Shown here: positions 54,597 to 64,000 of the stretch, piece after piece
Layout: every line of letters begins with the position of its first letter
Position numbering within the stretch: the stretch's first letter is position 1
Assembly (NCBI RefSeq): GCF_964019845.1
Contig: NZ_OZ026465.1
Span: 868,001 to 932,000, forward strand
From: Spiroplasma endosymbiont of Labia minor
Lineage (GTDB): Bacteria; Bacillota_I; Bacilli_A; Mycoplasmatales; Mycoplasmataceae
Length of the DNA: 64,000 bases
Direction of reading: 5' to 3'
Notes under the pieces: generated by a model
Databases searched by the model: none
What the model was told of the DNA's origin: nothing
The model's input: only the letters and a program-made list of their open reading frames with translations
Made by a program: the position numbers and the translations under genes

Positions 54597-56585
54597 TTAT
54601 TCTTCATTATTTTGTTTTTTGTTTTGTTTCATTCTATTTTTAATTTCTTTTAATCTATTTTTCATATCTGATTTTTTTTCTGAGTCATCACTAAATTGGC
54701 CTTCAACATTTTGAATTTGAACACCCGCATGTCTAATTGGATCTGATTTAATATCTGAAATAGCAGAACTTAATAAATCTGCCTCGTTAGAATTGAAATT
54801 TTTACGTAATGGTCTATTAAAACCAATAACTTCTGCGTTCATTAGTGATGATGGTAGTTTAATTTGTCCTGGTTGTTTTGACAGTTGATTTGAATCAAAG
54901 CTTTCACCACGTAAATGAGCCATTCTAGCTTTTGCAGAGTCTATCATCGCTTGTGCTTGTGCATCTTTAATTATTTCAACTTTTTGTTGATTTATTTTAT
55001 TTAAGTTTATTTCTTTAAGTTTATCACCAAATTTTTTGTGTTCATTTTCTCAAAACATTTCATTAATTAAAACATCATCTCTTTTATCATTTATATTTAA
55101 TTTAACTTGTTGATTTAGATCAATTGGTGTTGCGGGTTTTTCTGGATTTTCAAGAATTTGTGAATTAAAGTCTGTTACAACATCTGAAATAATATCTTTA
55201 ATGTCGCTAATCATTGAATTAGGTATAAAATGACCTTTATGAGCTTGTTCATTTCTAACTGCATCAAAATTTTCTAAAGCATCAGTTTCTTTAATTAATT
55301 CATTGCTGTATGTTGAAACTTCTATCGAACCTTCAAAAGAAAGTGGTTTTTGTGATTTCAAAGACTGATTTTTCTCATACGCAAGTTCCTTGAGCGCTTT
55401 TTTCAATGATTTATTTTTAGAAATGAAATTAGTTGTATCTGGTTGTCTAAATAAGGTACGCAAATCTTTTTTAATAACAAAATTAAAAATCTCAAATAAA
55501 TTAGATCTAAATCCACCGTATAAATTAAATTGTGCAAAAACATCATTTACCATATCTAAATCATTTGATAGATCTTTTAATTTTGTCAAATAATATACTT
55601 CAAATTGCATAGCTGTAATATCATCGTCTTGAAAAGGAAATTCCATTAATGCTGGAATAATCTCTGATGCTGTTCAAATTAAATAGTGTCTTAAAATCGG
55701 AGAATTAATATCTGGTTCATACGATTCTATTCTATTCATAAAATATTCATGCGAAGCAATAGATACTGACATTCAATTTCTCTGTAACAAAATTGATTCT
55801 TGAGAAGCTTTATAATGTAATTCTAGATATTGTGATGTAAAAATTCCATATTCATAAATAAATTCATTTCTTAATGAAGTTTTTCATTTTGTATCAACAG
55901 AGTCCAAAAAAAATGCAGAATTAGCAACATATATACGTCAAATTTGCTCTATAAACATCATTTTTGTTTTTTCATCTTCATATCCATCAAGTAGCATTTC
56001 AAATTGCTCAATTTCATTTGAAATAATATGTTGAAATTTAATTAAATATCAACGCAAAATTTGTCAAGATAATTCTATTTCACCATTTATTGCCAAAAAT
56101 TTAGAAGTTGAATAAATCCCATGTATCATATTTGGCATATTATAAATTGAAAACATGCCATCAATATTTTCTTTCATATATCAAATAAATTGTCTGCTTC
56201 ATCTGGTTTTCAAATTGTCAACTCTGCGATCTCGCAAGAAAAACAAAAACGATTCTTTTAAATTTTCAATAGTTTCTTGGATATCTTGCAGTCAGGGAAT
56301 ATATCTACCTTCCAGAATATATTTGTTTACAAAAATTTCAGGATCTAAAAAACGTTTCAAATTTTTTACTTCTGAAGGAAAATAAACCATATGAACCAAA
56401 TTGTAAACAGATGTTCATAATGTGAAAAATCTATCAGCATTCATTGACTCTTTATTTGATTTAGCTGACTCAAATAACTTATTTCATTTCTCTAAAACAC
56501 GAATTTCCATTTCGTTTTGCAATGATTCATAGGTATTTGGCATTACATTTTTGGGATTAGTTTTATTTTGTTTTTTTTCACTCAT
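54597..56585 (-). CDS. Unknown 662-residue helical protein
   Basis: I do not recognise this protein. The first 470 residues are helical, rich in aromatic residues and TGA-encoded Trp, with no signal peptide or clear membrane helix. They are followed by a charged linker and Arg/Lys-rich segments such as DSAKARMAHLRGESF and MKNRLKEIKNRMKQNK, ending in Asn/Glu. The C-terminal part resembles stretches of the disordered proteins at 1-655 and 8063-10879. It has no clear operon partner. The ATG at 56585 is followed by a Lys/Asn-rich start, and a divergent gene begins 83 nt away. Confidence 0.75.
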
Positions 56586-56667
56586 AAAATTACCTACTTA
56601 AAAGAACTTATTATGTTTATGATAACATTAAATTAATTAAACTTAAATTAAAAGAAGGAACTAATTT

Positions 56668-57747
56668 ATGGATATACGCGGATGATCTGATACAAGAGAA
56701 CAAAATTTTTTAAATTGGTGTGACTTTTGTCAATCAAAGATAATGCAAAAGAAAAATATTGCATCATTCAATAATCAAGCAACAACTATATATAGTGATC
56801 AAATTTTAAATATCATTAAGAAAAATAAATCAATTACTGTAATGAATTTATTTGAGTCACTACCTAATAATTTATTGATTAACAAGAATACAAAAAACGA
56901 ATTAATAGCATTAGCTAAAATTGGCTCTATCAAAATTGGTTCCAATATAAATTCACTTAATGAAAATGCGCAAGAATATTATTTAGAATTTCAGACATTA
57001 AAAAAAGAAACAAGTCAAAAAGAAATAATTGTAAAGACAAATGTAGAAAAAGTTTTGGATAATCAATTTGAATATGACGGACCAAAGCATATATTCAATA
57101 ATATAGAAAAAATACCGACTAATGTTCCAGTCATGCGTAATGGTGACGCTTTGAACAATACAAAAAAAAGTAGACCGAAAGCAAATAAAAATTTAATCAA
57201 TAAACTAAAAGATAAACTTGAAATTAAACATACAATAAATCAAACAGAATATATAAACGATGTTAATGTTAAACCGATACAAATGCCAGTAAAAGAAATC
57301 CCAATAGTGATTGAAGAAAAATACGACGATCCAATAATAACTGAAAAAATTGTTTTTAAAAATTTAGACGTAATTGATTTTGTAAATTCTTTAGAATTAC
57401 TAGAAAAATATTATATTCTGGAATTTTTAAAAAGTGCAATTAAAAAGGAGCAAAATAAATTGGCAATTTTTAATTTACAAAATGAAATTATAAAAAATAC
57501 AAATATTCAGTGAGAAAAAGAACGAAATAATTGACGAGCTCCTAAACCATCTACATTGAAAATGTTTTTTTATTACTTATCTTATATAATACTAATTGGT
57601 TTATTAATTCCAAATCCAAATAAAAAAAATCCAATCAAAAAAAGAGCAAAAATTATTTGAAAAGAAAATTTGAAAAAAAGCGGTAATTATGAAGACGCTA
57701 AAAATAAAATTCTCACAAAATATAATAAACTAAGTGAATTTATATAA
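56668..57747 (+). CDS. Unknown 359-residue protein with winged-helix-like and membrane segments
   Basis: I do not recognise this protein. It starts MDIRGWSDTREQNFLNWCDFCQ, with a CxxC pair near residues 18-21. Residues 37-110 (YSDQILNIIKKNKSITVMNLFES) could be a winged helix. A Lys/Asn-rich linker follows, then a C-terminal helix (about 310-328, FFYYLSYIILIGLLIPN) that may cross or sit on the membrane, and a basic tail. The ATG follows AAGGA. It is divergent from the gene at 54597. Trp is encoded by both TGG (residue 17) and TGA (residue 6). Confidence 0.7.
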
Positions 57748-57748
57748 A

Positions 57749-57785
57749 TAAAAAGTTGACACTCTATATTAGTTGTCAACTTTTT
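57749..57785. terminator. Bidirectional terminator
   Basis: AAAAAGTTGACA and its complement form a hairpin with an 11-nt loop, with T runs on both sides. It ends the plus-strand unknown gene and the minus-strand permease gene. Confidence 0.85.
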
Positions 57786-57791
57786 ATTTAA

Positions 57792-60700
57792 TTATTTTTC
57801 AAATTGTAATGCTACAATTGGTTTTATTTTTTTAATACTTACCCATCCAATTGAGGTTGTAAATGTATAAATCACTAATAGAATACCAAATACAGCGAAT
57901 GGATATCATCAGTAATAATTAACAGGTAAAACTCAACTTGAATTCATTGCGAGTAAATTGCCCATTCCTAAAACTGTAAATCAAGAAACAACAAATCCAA
58001 TTATAAACGATATTATTATTCCGACAAGATACATACCAATAATTTGTGTCACAATATATACGTCTGTATAACCTAATATTTTCATTGTTGCTATAAATTG
58101 TGCATTTTCTTTAATAATTATGTTTGTTGTAAGCATAATTATTGTAAGTGAAACAATTAACGCGATAATTAAAAACATAATAATAACCATATTAACAATA
58201 TCTGTAATTTGTTCTAAAATTTGTCTTGCTTGTGTTATTGGATACAATAAGGAAATAGCACCTTGACCAAATCCTTCTTGATATACTTGTTTTACAGTTC
58301 CGCCACTGCCATCATCAACTTCATTATAACCACCATTTAATCCCATTGCAGAATAATCACCATACATTTGATTGGTGCTTATTACTTGATCAATGTCGTA
58401 TGTTTCAGCAGACAATGAATTTTTATAATTATAAATAGGATATGTTTTATTAAATAAATTTAATATTTTTTGTGCATCTACATTTCCAGTTGAACTTTTT
58501 TCAATCAAAGTATCATAATCTGGATAATCACCTTCTAGGTTTACTATTGATGAAAATAATGGATTACCATCAGCATCTTCTAAATTGTAAGTTGTTGCAT
58601 TTGCTAAAATGTTTTGTCATTGTTTTACAAAAAGATGTTTATAATCATATTTTTGTGTCTCATTATATTTTGTTAAAATATTTGCATTGTCATTAGATAT
58701 TCATGCTTGTGGATTACCGTATGAATCTTGAACACCAACAATTTTGAACACTGCATTTTTATTAATTGATGTATATTTTATTTTACCATTCAACACATCA
58801 TCATGAATTGGTAAGCTATTTGTAGATGTAATAGAACCAGCTGCAGAAATGCCACTTCCACCTACTTTTGCATTAGTTACACCAGAAACCAATGCATCTG
58901 TATAATTACCATTAATTGAATAATAATCCATTGCAGATTCTGGTATATATGATGTAGAAACCATATTTTTATTATCAAATCCAATTGCTGTATCTAAATC
59001 ATTTATAGTTGTAAAATCATCTGTCAATTGTGAAGAATGTCATTCATTTAAAGTATCATCATATTTTTGAATTTCATTATAATAATAGTCAATGTCAATT
59101 GAATCTCCAATTTTTTTAGAAGTTTGTTTTTGAACAGTTTTATTAATAATTATTGGAATTACATTACTTAAATCTTTTTCAAACAAATTATTTGATAAAC
59201 CATTAAAATCAACTGTTTTTTGATTTTCATCTATTCCATATATTTTAACTGATCTTTCTGATCCATTTGATAAATTATATGAAGCATTTAACATTGTTCC
59301 TAAATCATCTATTGTTTGATCATATGGAGAAACATTAAATGACAATGAATATTGATTATTAAATAGCATTGCATTTTTTAATTTTTGTTGCACAAAATAT
59401 GGAGCACGAGAATAAGCTGTGTTTAATAATATTGTTCCGATTTTTTTATAAGTCGTACCTCAAAATCACCTTAATATTTGTGTTGTAATATTTTTTACAT
59501 CCTCAGTATCAATATATGTTGATGCATCTATTTTATTAATATCTATTTCGCTATCAGATCTATCATGGAAAGTAAAATTAGATTCTATACCATTTTCATT
59601 TGTTTCAATAGATATTTTTTGCAAATATGGATCAGTTATTCAATCTTTATTTGGCAAGTATGTTCCTAAGTCTGATGCAATTTTATCTGCAGTAACTGTG
59701 GTTGTAGTATCTGCATAATCAAATAACGGAATTCCATTTGAGTAATTTTTATAAAAAGCTAATAAAATTGCAAAGTAACTATGTTCATTTGTTTCTGATG
59801 AAAGATTATTTAATAAATCCACATAATCTGGTCATTGTTTTGCAAGTGTTCCAATTGCTAATGATCCTCCCAAAACAGAATTTAAATTTCTTAAAAATTC
59901 AATAGATAAAGTTTTTCATCCCATATATGCTAGTTTAGATCAACTCGAACCCATAGCATCATTTGTTGGTATATCGTATGAATAAAAATCGCTACTTAAA
60001 TTACCAGACATAATTGCATTTACAATTTTATTTACATCAAATACTTCAATGCTTGAAGGATCTGAATTGTAAGGTAAAGCTGAAATTGCATCAACTGTAT
60101 ATGCGCTTGATCCTTTAAGTTCAGATTTTTGTATAACAGCTACAGAATCTTTTCTTTTTTGATCAGCATCCAAATAACCTCAACCATCATTGGCTGCATT
60201 ATTGACTTGGTAATTTGGATTATATGTTCTTTGGAAAGTTAACGGATTATTTCATAACGGCGTTGTATATTCTACTGCATTTTTATAATCCAAACCAGTA
60301 AAATTTTGTTTAATATTATCTGACATCATTTTCGGTGCAATAATTGTTGCTGACATTAATACTGTTGCTAGAAAAATCGTTACTGTCATTCCCAATAATT
60401 TACCAAATGATGATGAAATTAAAGCTGCTTGTAATTTAGCATTAAATCCTTTATGTGGCAATATTTTTTTGATTTTAAGAGCAAAACTTGATGCAGAATC
60501 ATTTTGATAACTACCTTTTAATAACACAAGTGGACTGTGTCTTATATTAAAGTAAGCCGTAGAAAATGCAATTATTGTCATAATCAGAAATGTAAATAAT
60601 ATTGAACTCACAAAAGATCAAATATTAAAACTAATTGAACCAAAATGAATATTAAAATATCCTTGAAAACCAAACAGGACAAGTTGTCCAATTCCCAATG

Positions 60701-62045
60701 AAATGGAATAACCCAAAATACAACCTATTCCAGATGTCACCAGTGGAATTGCAATAAAGTTAGAAACAACTTCTCTTTTTTTGTATCCCAATGCTTTCAA
60801 ACAACCTATTTGTTTTTGCACAGATTCTACATATTTTTGAGTCATTAAAATAATTGTAGCTACAGATATTGCAACAACTATTAACAACAGCACATAAGAT
60901 ACTACATTGTATGCTAAAGTCACCGTATGAAACATAGTAACTCGATTATTAAATGAATATTTTGAATCACCATTTGCAAACACAAAATTTGTATCTGTAA
61001 AAATTTGTGCAATTTCTTTATATCTATTTTGCAACACTTCAATAAAATTTGAAGATTTATTTTGTGCTTTTAATGAATAATAAACTTCACGATCGCTATC
61101 AGAAGTTAAAGTTAAAATAGCATTACGTGGATTATATGATAATAATTCTTTTGTTTCTGAATTTTGGGAATCAAACCCAAAAACATTAGGTGCTAGATAT
61201 GCAAGCAAATCCTTTTTGATATTTGGTAATGGTGTTGTTGCATCTATTATTGGCATAGCAAAATCTGCTGATTCTCCATAACCTATTACTTCAAATCATG
61301 AAGCATTTGCATATTCTGTAGATGCAAATGCTTCATATCAATGTCTACCATTTAAACTTTGCGCTAAAGAATTGTTAATTTTTGAATCTGAGTTTACATT
61401 TAATTGGTCGCCATAAAATTCTGAATATGAATCTTTTTGAAGTCTGATAATATCTCCTATTTTAATATTATTTCTAATGGCAAATGAACCCTGTAAAATA
61501 ACTTGATGTTTTGCTTGTTTTCAATCACTTGAAAAATAATTTCCCGAAAAAACATTTAATTTATCTACACTATTTGTGTCTATCAAATTATCTGCAGATA
61601 ATTCTTGGGTTTTATTACCAAATTTTATTAAAGTTTTAATTAATAAACTTTGTGAATCTATTTTTAAATCACTAAAAGTTCTACCTTCAGTTCTAGTTCA
61701 ATCAAAACTCATTTCTTTTGATAAATAGTTAACCAATGCTTCTTGAAAAATTTCTTGGCTTGTTTCTCCATTAAGTTTACCAAAAATTTCTGTTTGTTCA
61801 GGTGTTGGATTATTTTTTGAATCATAATTAATTCTGCTATTTCCTGAAATTTGAATTAAATCATCTCTTAGATTAGATGTTTCATTTAATCTGCCATTTG
61901 AAATTACAACAGCATTTGCTGTTGAAATCAACAATGAAATTATCAAAGAAACAAGTAAAATCAATGAAGATAAACCTATTATTTGATAAATATTCCTTAT
62001 AGATGATTTAAAAGCATTTTTAATTAAAAGTCTAATTCCATGCAT
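57792..62045 (-). CDS. Very large FtsX/MacB-type ABC permease
   Basis: The 1417-residue membrane protein follows the FtsX/MacB plan: a first helix at about residues 17-39, a large outside domain, helix groups at about 375-520 (SYVLLLIVVAISVATIILM; FTFLIMTIIAFSTAYF) and a C-terminal group near 1290-1400 (MVIIMFLIIALIVSLTIIM). The final residues VALQFEK are cytosolic. All frames join through TGA (Trp) with no true stop. It is longer than the paralogue at 24529. No ATPase is adjacent. The start follows GAGAGGT. Confidence 0.88.
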
Positions 62046-62083
62046 AAAATACCTCTCATTTTCTATTTTAGAAATTAAAAATA

Positions 62084-62767
62084 TTAAAATCTTTGTGGAT
62101 TAGAAGATCTCTTTGATTCATTAATTATAAATTGAAGTTTAACAAATGAATCATTTAAATAAATATTTTTGTATTTTGTTATAGTAACTTTGATTTCTTC
62201 ATTGTCAGTATTTAAATCAAAATTATAGAAATCAGAAATCTCTAAATTAAAATTATCCTCTTCAAAAAATCAAAAAATATCATTTTCTACTTCTAAAGGC
62301 ATGATTTTTTTGATTACTTTTTTATAAATTACATATATCGAGATAGTTAGAATGAATACAAATAATCATATAATCACACAAAAAATTAAAATAACTCAAA
62401 ATAGTGTATAAGTAAATAAATTTATTTTTATAAGTTCTTCTACTGCAATTTTAAAAGAAATTATTAAGAACGGAAGCGAATTAATTGAAATAAAAATTAA
62501 ATCTTTAGAAATTTTAAAAGATAAAAATTTTTGTCTTCTTTTTTTAACTGATGTACCTTTTCATTTTTGTAAAAAAGTAACAAAAGTTGCAAATATGAAA
62601 AGTAATATTATTATTGAAAAAATTATATTAATAAAAGCTGAAGCAGAAAAGGCAATACTAATATTTTCTGGTGTGTCAAATTTAAATAATTCTATCAATA
62701 ATAAACAGGCGTTTGCAAGTATTAAAATTAAATAAATTAGACGAATTGAAAGTATTTTTTTATTCAT
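62084..62767 (-). CDS. Unknown four-helix membrane protein
   Basis: I do not recognise this 227-residue protein. It has four predicted membrane helices (about 8-26, 42-64, 86-104 and 116-140) and a 90-residue cytosolic C-terminal domain with KKIMPLEVENDIF. It lies 38 nt upstream of the large FtsX permease in the same direction, so it may be an accessory subunit. GGAGATAG lies about 12 nt before ATG. TGA is read as Trp, as in QKWKGTS. Confidence 0.75.
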
Positions 62768-62889
62768 ACCACAGCTATCTCCTTTTATTCATTTTAATTT
62801 CTTTCATAATTTGCGGATTGTATTCCTGAATTATTATACCATTTTAAACTATTAAACAAAAATTGCAAATCTCTTTACTTCAAAATTGA

Positions 62890-62895
62890 TATAAT
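62890..62895 (+). promoter_or_regulatory. -10 box of azoR
   Basis: TATAAT lies 19 nt before the start codon and overlaps a very short leader with AGGAGG. No convincing -35 box was found. Confidence 0.4.
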
Positions 62896-62914
62896 TAATT
62901 TAGGAGGAAAAACA

Positions 62915-63514
62915 ATGAGTAAAATATTAGTATTACACGCTACCCTTTCTGAAAAAGAAAAATCATATTCTTTTGCAGCTTTAGAAAAATTTATTGAAAT
63001 TTATAAAAAGAAAAATCCTAACGATGAATTTACAATCATCGATCTTGAGGAAGAAAAAATGGCAAAAACTTCATTAACTAGAGAAAATTTAGCAAATTAC
63101 TGAAACGATATTGATTCAGATAAATATATTAATCAATTAAAATCAGTTGATAAATTAATAATTGCTTGTGCAATGAATAATTTCACCATAACTACTGCAA
63201 TGAAAAATTATATTGACAGAACATTTGTTTCAAATAAAGTATTTACATATAAATATCAAACAAAAGGTGCTTCAAAAGGATTGCTTGATCATTTGACAGT
63301 ACAAATTATTGCAGCGCAAGGTGCACCAAAAGGTTGATATCCTTGAGGAGATATTACAGCTTATTTAAAAGGAACTTGAGAATTTGCCGGAGCAAAAGTA
63401 AAAGAGCCAATTATGATAGGTGGAACTAAAGTAGAACCTTTAAAAGATATGTCGACAAAAGAGGCAATCAATACCTTTACTAAAGAATTAACTGCAAAGG
63501 CAGAGGAATTCTAA
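62915..63514 (+). CDS. azoR: FMN-dependent NADH-azoreductase / quinone reductase
   Basis: The 199-residue flavodoxin-like enzyme moves two electrons from NADH to quinones or azo compounds, protecting the cell from toxic quinones. It matches the AzoR family in MSKILVLHATLSEKEKSYS, in MNNFTITTAMKNYIDRTF (the FMN-binding segment after the central strand), and in QIIAAQGAPKGWYPWGD. Several Trp come from TGA. The ATG follows a strong AGGAGG. It is a single-gene unit with its own promoter and terminator. Confidence 0.92.
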
Positions 63515-63515
63515 T

Positions 63516-63556
63516 AAAAAATCTTGTTTAAGAATTATTCTTAAACAAGATTTTTT
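63516..63556. terminator. Bidirectional terminator after azoR
   Basis: AAAAATCTTGTTTAAGAA and its complement form a long hairpin with A and T runs on either side. It can serve azoR and the convergent partial gene. Confidence 0.85.
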
Positions 63557-63557
63557 A

Positions 63558-64000
63558 TTATGCAGAAGTATTAGCTTCTAAAGTAATTCTATAATACATA
63601 ACTCCACCTAGGTTAGTTTCTCTATTTGCAAGGCGAGCTAGAGTTTCTTTTGAATATCAATCAATAGAATTATCTATTGCTGTATCTTTTAATACAACAA
63701 GAGTTATATCTAATTCATCTAATTTTGTAGCCATGTCTAAAGCAATTTTTTTATCTTCATCTAAATCCAAATTTAAATTTAGTTCATGAAAATTGAATGC
63801 TAAATTAATATAAACTGTTTGAAAATTGAAATCCAAATATTCATTTGATTTTACTGTATTATTACTATTAAATGTATCTAAATATTTTGGATCGTTACAC
63901 AAAACTTTGCTTAAATAAGTTGATCCGTTAGAAATATCGTAACCTCATTTTGCTATTTCGTCTGTATAGAATTGATTAAATATTTCATCTTCTTTTAGAC
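63558..64000 (-). CDS. Unknown protein, N-terminus beyond window edge
   Basis: Only the last 147 residues are visible, so I cannot name this gene. The piece is acidic, with FNFHELNLNLDLDEDKKIA and ITLVVLKDTAIDNSID, suggesting alternating strands and helices, and it ends EANTSA. Two TGA codons are read as Trp. No membrane segment or signal is in this part. Confidence 0.65.

Overview
The window is AT-rich chromosomal DNA from a mollicute that reads UGA as tryptophan. Almost every long gene, including tuf, fusA, thrS, pyk, rpsG and rplA, contains in-frame TGA codons where its family has Trp. A tandem pair of tRNA-Trp genes (anticodons UCA and CCA) explains how this is read. Lipoproteins with short lipoboxes, very large FtsX-type permeases, glycolysis genes, no peptidoglycan genes and an M60-like surface peptidase all fit a host-associated Mycoplasma/Ureaplasma/Malacoplasma-type organism. 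I cannot fix the species. Most genes lie on the minus strand. All coordinates below join reading frames across TGA.

Layout. 1-4218: a disordered protein cut by the window edge, nicotinate phosphoribosyltransferase coupled to a YtpR-like tRNA-binding protein, then two DegV proteins on the plus strand. 4262-6134: pepT, the two tRNA-Trp genes and acpP. 6185-10879: two unknown proteins and a 938-residue E2-like protein that lacks both the lipoyl lysine and the catalytic histidine. 11126-13831: a degenerate Fic-fold protein, a small membrane protein and a first formate/nitrite-type (FNT) transporter. 13942-18750: T-box-controlled thrS, pyk and pfkA. 18813-27786: an ABC module with a frameshifted permease, a decayed 3-kb FtsX permease and its intact paralogue. 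27863-32335: tuf, a dead ABC ATPase and an M60-like metallopeptidase lipoprotein. 32754-36117: the rpsL-rpsG-fusA operon and a small coiled-coil gene. 36202-39999: three unknown genes in a likely operon. 40111-46676: tsaC, prmC, prfA, tdk, a DHH phosphoesterase, an apparently dead ABC ATPase homologue and rpmE. 46768-52378: a HAD phosphatase, an exporter with an atypical ATPase and two permeases, and a second FNT transporter. 52548-53920: rplK-rplA and tRNA-His. 54128-64000: a lipoprotein, two unknown proteins, a 1417-residue FtsX permease, a membrane protein, an azoreductase and a partial unknown gene.

Working together. Pfk, Pyk and PepT suggest fermentative growth with peptide salvage. The FNT channels could release formate, lactate or similar acids. 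The translation genes form conserved operons. A recurring theme is loss of catalytic residues with the fold kept: the E2-like protein, the Fic protein, two ABC ATPases and the ThrRS editing site. The most unusual candidate is the E2-like protein, which may have become a scaffold. Several other Asn/Gln-rich or coiled-coil proteins here could belong to the same undescribed structural machinery, but that link is inference.
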